In this document: positions 5,172 through 6,148 of the stretch, piece after piece
Layout: each line of letters begins with the position of its first letter
Position numbering within the stretch: position 1 is the stretch's first letter
Translations under genes and position numbers: made by a program
Assembly (NCBI GenBank): GCA_905480055.1
Contig: CAJQOW010000137.1
Location: forward strand, 1-6,148
Direction: 5' to 3'
DNA length: 6,148 bases
DNA from: an uncultured Acidimicrobiia bacterium
Lineage (GTDB): Bacteria; Actinomycetota; Acidimicrobiia; UBA5794
Notes under the pieces: model-generated
What the model was told of the DNA's origin: nothing
Database searches by the model: none
What the model saw: only the letters and a program-made list of their open reading frames with translations

Positions 5172-6148
5172 TGGCGAGCGTGCGGCACCGCTCGTTGGCT
5201 GTCGCACTCATCATTGCACCGGCCCTGCTTCTCGCCTCCGGCGCTGCCCCGGCCGCCGGGCAGACAGTCGACTGCGGTGAGTACCTGGGGCTCGTCTGCG
5301 AGGGAGTACTCACCGACGAGCCAGGGGTCATCACGGTTCGTGACCCAATCGAACAAGAGATCCTGAGGGTCACCTCGGTGCACGGAACGCCACTCGCTGT
5401 CGTCATAGCGGAGGATTCCCGAGGACAGGAACCCGCAGACTTCGCCGTCAACGTCGCCAACGACTGGGGCGTCGGCGATCCTGTTGAGGAGGACGGCATC
5501 CTGATCCTCGTGTCGATCGACGAACGACGCACGGAGATCGTCACGCAGAGCGGGATCGTGCTTCCGGGAACCGCAATTGCGAACGCTGCACGTCCGTTCT
5601 TCACTGCAGGCGACTTTGCCGGTGGCGTCCTCGCCATGGTCGGAGCCGTCGACACAGCTCTGTCCGGTGCACCGATCGAGTCAGTTGATGCCGGCGAGTC
5701 GAACCCGTTCCCCGGATGGGTATTCCTGCTCCTCATCGCCACGATTGGCGGATTCGCAATCGTCGGTTCCATCGCTACGAGCCGCAGAAAGAGCGCGGCA
5801 GCAGAGCGGGCCAAACGAGAACGCCAGGTCGATGCCGTGCTTGCAGAGCTCCAACCACGCGGCGACGAGCTCGAGCTGATGACCACGTTCGGACTGGCGC
5901 CACCGGAGGGGAGCGACGTACCAACCTCCGATGGCGTGGCAGGCCTGCTGGACCTCGATGCCCAGAGAACTCAGGCTGTTCCGGACGCGGTCGTCGGCGC
6001 TCTCGCTCGCACCGGCGCGGTGGGGCTGATCGATGTCGATGCGATGCTCGAAGGTACGCGTGTGCCGCTCGAACTCAGGGCAACAGGCGAACGGCCGATC
6101 CTCGAGGACGGGTTGGACGGCTCGATTCGCAAGGCCGGATCCGTCGCG
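5171..6148 (+). CDS. membrane-anchored TPM-domain protein (YgcG-like), partial
   Basis: Read from ATG at 5171 to the right edge: 326 codons without a stop. Residues 1-30 look like a signal peptide (MASVRHR, a hydrophobic run, then APAAG), followed by an exported domain. Residues about 46-165 match the TPM domain: GTPLAVVIAEDSRGQEPADFAVNVANDWGVGDP, then EDGILILVSIDERRTEIVTQSG, then ANAARPFFTAGDFAGGVLAMV. A membrane helix lies at about 182-202, stopped by the basic TSRRK, so the remaining residues should be cytoplasmic, beginning with a charged, probably helical stretch (208-236). Two cysteines (C35, C43) in the mature N-terminus could form a disulfide. TPM proteins are envelope proteins; members have been linked to photosystem II repair in plants and to membrane quality control, but the bacterial role is poorly known. 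The start overlaps the preceding stop as TGATG, suggesting coupled translation with the dehydrogenase. The cytoplasmic part is unrecognised. Confidence 0.82.
   Translation, partial: MASVRHRSLAVALIIAPALLLASGAAPAAGQTVDCGEYLGLVCEGVLTDEPGVITVRDPIEQEILRVTSVHGTPLAVVIAEDSRGQEPADFAVNVANDWGVGDPVEEDGILILVSIDERRTEIVTQSGIVLPGTAIANAARPFFTAGDFAGGVLAMVGAVDTALSGAPIESVDAGESNPFPGWVFLLLIATIGGFAIVGSIATSRRKSAAAERAKRERQVDAVLAELQPRGDELELMTTFGLAPPEGSDVPTSDGVAGLLDLDAQRTQAVPDAVVGALARTGAVGLIDVDAMLEGTRVPLELRATGERPILEDGLDGSIRKAGSVA

Noticed and set aside
5095..5886. 263-codon minus-strand open frame opposite the TPM gene
   Set aside because: Low-complexity Ser/Arg/Pro-rich translation. The sense frame has a signal peptide, TPM domain and membrane helix in proper order.

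Overview
The window is GC-rich, densely packed bacterial DNA. Codon use is high-GC, intergenic gaps are about 80 bp or zero, GTG starts occur, and no gene start has a clear Shine-Dalgarno sequence. Two starts sit six bases after a TANNNT hexamer, as in leaderless transcripts. Together these suggest a high-GC actinobacterium, possibly an acidimicrobial or uncultured lineage. This is inference: no rRNA or lineage marker is present. There is no sign of a mobile element, CRISPR array, tRNA or rRNA gene.

Layout: (1) 828-1, minus strand, a Cys/Met-metabolism PLP enzyme (cystathionine gamma-synthase/gamma-lyase fold type I), cut by the left edge. (2) 829-908, an 80-bp divergent control region with a small inverted repeat. 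(3) 909-2057, plus, an S-adenosylmethionine synthetase of the archaeal type, not the usual bacterial MetK family. (4) 2058-3290, plus, a complete kynureninase whose GTG start directly follows the SAM synthetase stop. (5) 3291-4163, minus, an AlkA-like HhH-GPD DNA glycosylase whose stop codon abuts the kynureninase stop tail to tail. (6) 4164-4241, a second divergent control region. (7) 4242-5171, plus, a DapB-like/2,4-diaminopentanoate dehydrogenase-like NAD(P) oxidoreductase. (8) 5171 to the right edge, plus, a secreted or membrane-anchored TPM-domain protein, overlapping the previous gene by one base and cut by the edge.

How the genes may work together: the left half is an amino-acid/one-carbon cluster. 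The PLP enzyme handles a sulfur amino acid or homoserine ester, the SAM synthetase turns methionine into SAM, and the co-transcribed kynureninase cleaves kynurenine to anthranilate and alanine. The PLP enzyme and SAM synthetase could be linked through methionine. The pairing of an archaeal-type SAM synthetase with kynureninase is unusual and has no obvious textbook reason. The right half looks like housekeeping or accessory genes: base-excision repair, an oxidoreductase of unknown substrate and an envelope protein.

No wholly new system can be demonstrated here. The best leads are the archaeal-type SAM synthetase/kynureninase pair, the divergent PLP enzyme with altered family motifs, and the orphan diaminopentanoate-dehydrogenase-like protein.
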